6,839 nucleotides of DNA from contig JAEZEN010000051.1 of NCBI GenBank assembly GCA_023433185.1, positions 1 to 6,839 of the forward strand, written 5' to 3'. Made by a program: the position numbers and the translations under genes. Source of the stretch: Pseudomonadota bacterium. GTDB taxonomy: Bacteria > Pseudomonadota > Alphaproteobacteria > Rhizobiales > Kaistiaceae. Positions within the stretch are counted from its first letter, which is position 1, and every line of letters starts with the position of its first letter. Positions 5,842 through 6,839 of this stretch are shown in pieces. Below the pieces are notes generated by a model. That model was not told the DNA's origin and made no database searches. It was given only the letters and a program-made list of their open reading frames with translations.

Positions 5842-5853
5842 TGTCGCGACCGC

Positions 5854-5884
5854 TCCGGGCGCACCCTGGCGCCGGGATTTCCTT
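5854..5884 (+). terminator. Candidate intrinsic terminator after the diguanylate cyclase
   Basis: The arms at 5854-5862 (TCCGGGCGC) and 5869-5877 (GCGCCGGGA) form a 9-bp stem with one mismatch and a 6-nt loop. TTTCCTT follows directly at 5878-5884. A second small hairpin, CCGGG-ACA-CCCGG, lies at 5885-5897. Position 12 nt past the cyclase stop and the T-rich tail favour termination, although the tail is short and interrupted. Confidence 0.4.
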
Positions 5885-6027
5885 CCGGGACACCCGGTCT
5901 CGAGGTTGCGCGGGCGGCGGCGGTGTTGAACAATCACGGCGGCGGGGCGACCGACTTTCGCGACAGCCCGGAGACGGGGTGCATGGTTGGGCGGTCGGCC
6001 TGACCGGCGGGCAAGGGGAGACGGGCC

Positions 6028-6839
6028 ATGAACATCGTGCACGCGGGTCTCGAGCGCCGGGCGCTCGCGGCGATGCTGCTGTTTGCTGCCGGAACGGTCA
6101 CCGGGGCCTCGGCCCAGGAGAACGCGGACGCGCTCGCCAAGCAGCTTTCCAATCCGGTGGCCAGCCTGATCAGCGTGCCGTTCCAGTTCAATGCCGCTTT
6201 CGGCGGAGGCCCCGAGGACGACGGCGAGTGGTACACGCTCAACATCCAGCCCGTGATCCCGATCAGCATCGCGCCCGACTGGAACCTGATCGTGCGCACC
6301 ATCGTGCCGGTCGTGGGGCGCGAGGACGTGCTGGCGCCCGATACGAGCGAGTGGGGCTTCGGCAACACGCTCCAAAGCTTCTTCTTCTCGCCCAAGGCGC
6401 CGACCGCCGGGGGCCTGATCTGGGGTGTCGGCCCGGCGTTCAACTACCCGACGTCGACCGACCCGCTGTTCGGGCCGAGCAAGTGGGGCGCGGGTCCCAC
6501 CGGCGTCGCCCTCATCCAGAAGGGACCGGTGACCGCGGGCATCCTGGCCAACCAGATCTGGTCCTTCGAGGATTCGGACCAGCCCGAGGGCATCAACGCC
6601 GCCTTCATGCAGCCCTTCTTCGCCTATTCGCTCGGCAAGGGCCTGACGTTCAACACCAACATCCAGGCGAGTTACGACTGGACTGGCAGGAACTGGACGG
6701 CGCCACTCAACGCCGGTTTCAGCAAGGTCTTCAGCGTCGGAGGCCAGGCGATGAGCCTCTATGCCGGCGGCACCTACTACCTCGCCTCGCCGGACGGCGG
6801 GCCGGAATGGGGCTTCCAGACGACGCTGACGTTCCTGTT
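6028..6839 (+). CDS. Exported MetA-pathway/'neuromedin U'-type barrel protein (3' truncated)
   Basis: The frame runs open from ATG 6028 to the window end: 270 full codons, with probably only a few missing, because the last block (GGPEWGFQTTLTFL) resembles the family C-terminus. A Sec signal peptide is clear: positively charged start, hydrophobic LAAMLLFAAGTV, and a likely cut after ASA (residue 29). The mature part shows QLSNPVASLISVPFQF (37-52), TLNIQPVIPISIAPDWNLIVRTIVPVV (70-96), SFFFSPKAPTAGGLIWGVGP (118-137), KWGAGPTGVALIQKGPVTAG (152-171), an NAAFMQPFFAYS segment and SYDWTG..WTAPLNAGFSKVF. I know this pattern from a widespread Gram-negative family. It is often mislabelled 'neuromedin U' or 'transporter' and related to the MetA-pathway-of-phenol-degradation proteins. 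Alternating strands suggest an outer-membrane beta barrel, but the function is unproven. AAGGGGAG (6013-6020) gives a good ribosome site, and an in-frame stop at 6001-6003 excludes a longer start. No confident promoter was found in the gap upstream. Confidence 0.85.
   Translation, partial: MNIVHAGLERRALAAMLLFAAGTVTGASAQENADALAKQLSNPVASLISVPFQFNAAFGGGPEDDGEWYTLNIQPVIPISIAPDWNLIVRTIVPVVGREDVLAPDTSEWGFGNTLQSFFFSPKAPTAGGLIWGVGPAFNYPTSTDPLFGPSKWGAGPTGVALIQKGPVTAGILANQIWSFEDSDQPEGINAAFMQPFFAYSLGKGLTFNTNIQASYDWTGRNWTAPLNAGFSKVFSVGGQAMSLYAGGTYYLASPDGGPEWGFQTTLTFL

Noticed and set aside
5926..5931. TTGAAC as a -35 box for the exported protein gene
   Set aside because: No acceptable -10 hexamer occurs at 15-19 nt downstream.
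4270..6375. A 701-residue minus-strand open frame opposite the cyclase and the exported protein
   Set aside because: The plus strand holds a complete diguanylate cyclase and a signal-peptide protein there; the antisense translation is a composition artefact with no motif.
5934..6443. A 169-residue minus-strand open frame over the exported protein's 5' half
   Set aside because: The plus-strand frame from 6028 has a good ribosome site, a signal peptide and family motifs, while this frame shows none.

Overview
The window is strongly GC-rich, with most third codon positions G or C. Its genes fit a Gram-negative, alphaproteobacterium-like heterotroph, probably Hyphomicrobiales. The taxonomic call is inferred from base composition, protein style and a Sec-exported barrel-type protein; no marker gene is present. 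Seven protein genes are supported: five complete, one lacking its 5' end and one lacking its last few codons. No RNA genes, mobile elements or CRISPR arrays were seen.

Region 1 (1-4070) looks like part of a catabolic locus. It starts with the C-terminal part of an N,N-dimethylformamidase large-subunit-like protein (+). A LacI-family repressor (-) converges on it with only two bases between the stop codons. Divergent from the repressor is a RidA-family protein (+). A tight two-gene operon on the minus strand follows: a Gfo/Idh/MocA oxidoreductase, then a xylose-isomerase-like TIM-barrel protein, 9 bp apart with a Shine-Dalgarno overlapping the upstream stop. The inferred role is a LacI-controlled pathway for a small polyol, sugar or amide compound: oxidation by the dehydrogenase, isomerisation or epimerisation by the TIM barrel, RidA clearing reactive imine/enamine intermediates, and the amidase-like protein cutting a C-N bond. 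The substrate cannot be read from the sequence.

Region 2 (4071-4353) is a 283-bp divergent intergenic region. It holds a perfect 6-bp inverted repeat and a longer hairpin in the presumed leader of the next gene.

Region 3 (4354-6839) holds a cytosolic diguanylate cyclase and, after a 186-bp gap with a possible terminator, a signal-peptide-bearing protein of the MetA-pathway/'neuromedin U'-misnamed barrel family that runs off the end. The cyclase has two N-terminal sensor modules that are a gapless 160-residue duplication, an intact GGDEF motif and no RxxD inhibitory site. Its most credible start is a TTG behind a near-ideal Shine-Dalgarno.

The most notable points are the exact sensor duplication with loss of the I-site, the change of the hallmark EKP motif to ENP in the oxidoreductase, the A/T-free first 42 bases inside the amidase-like gene, and a candidate operator inside the lacI-type gene's promoter. 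Nothing here proves a wholly new system.
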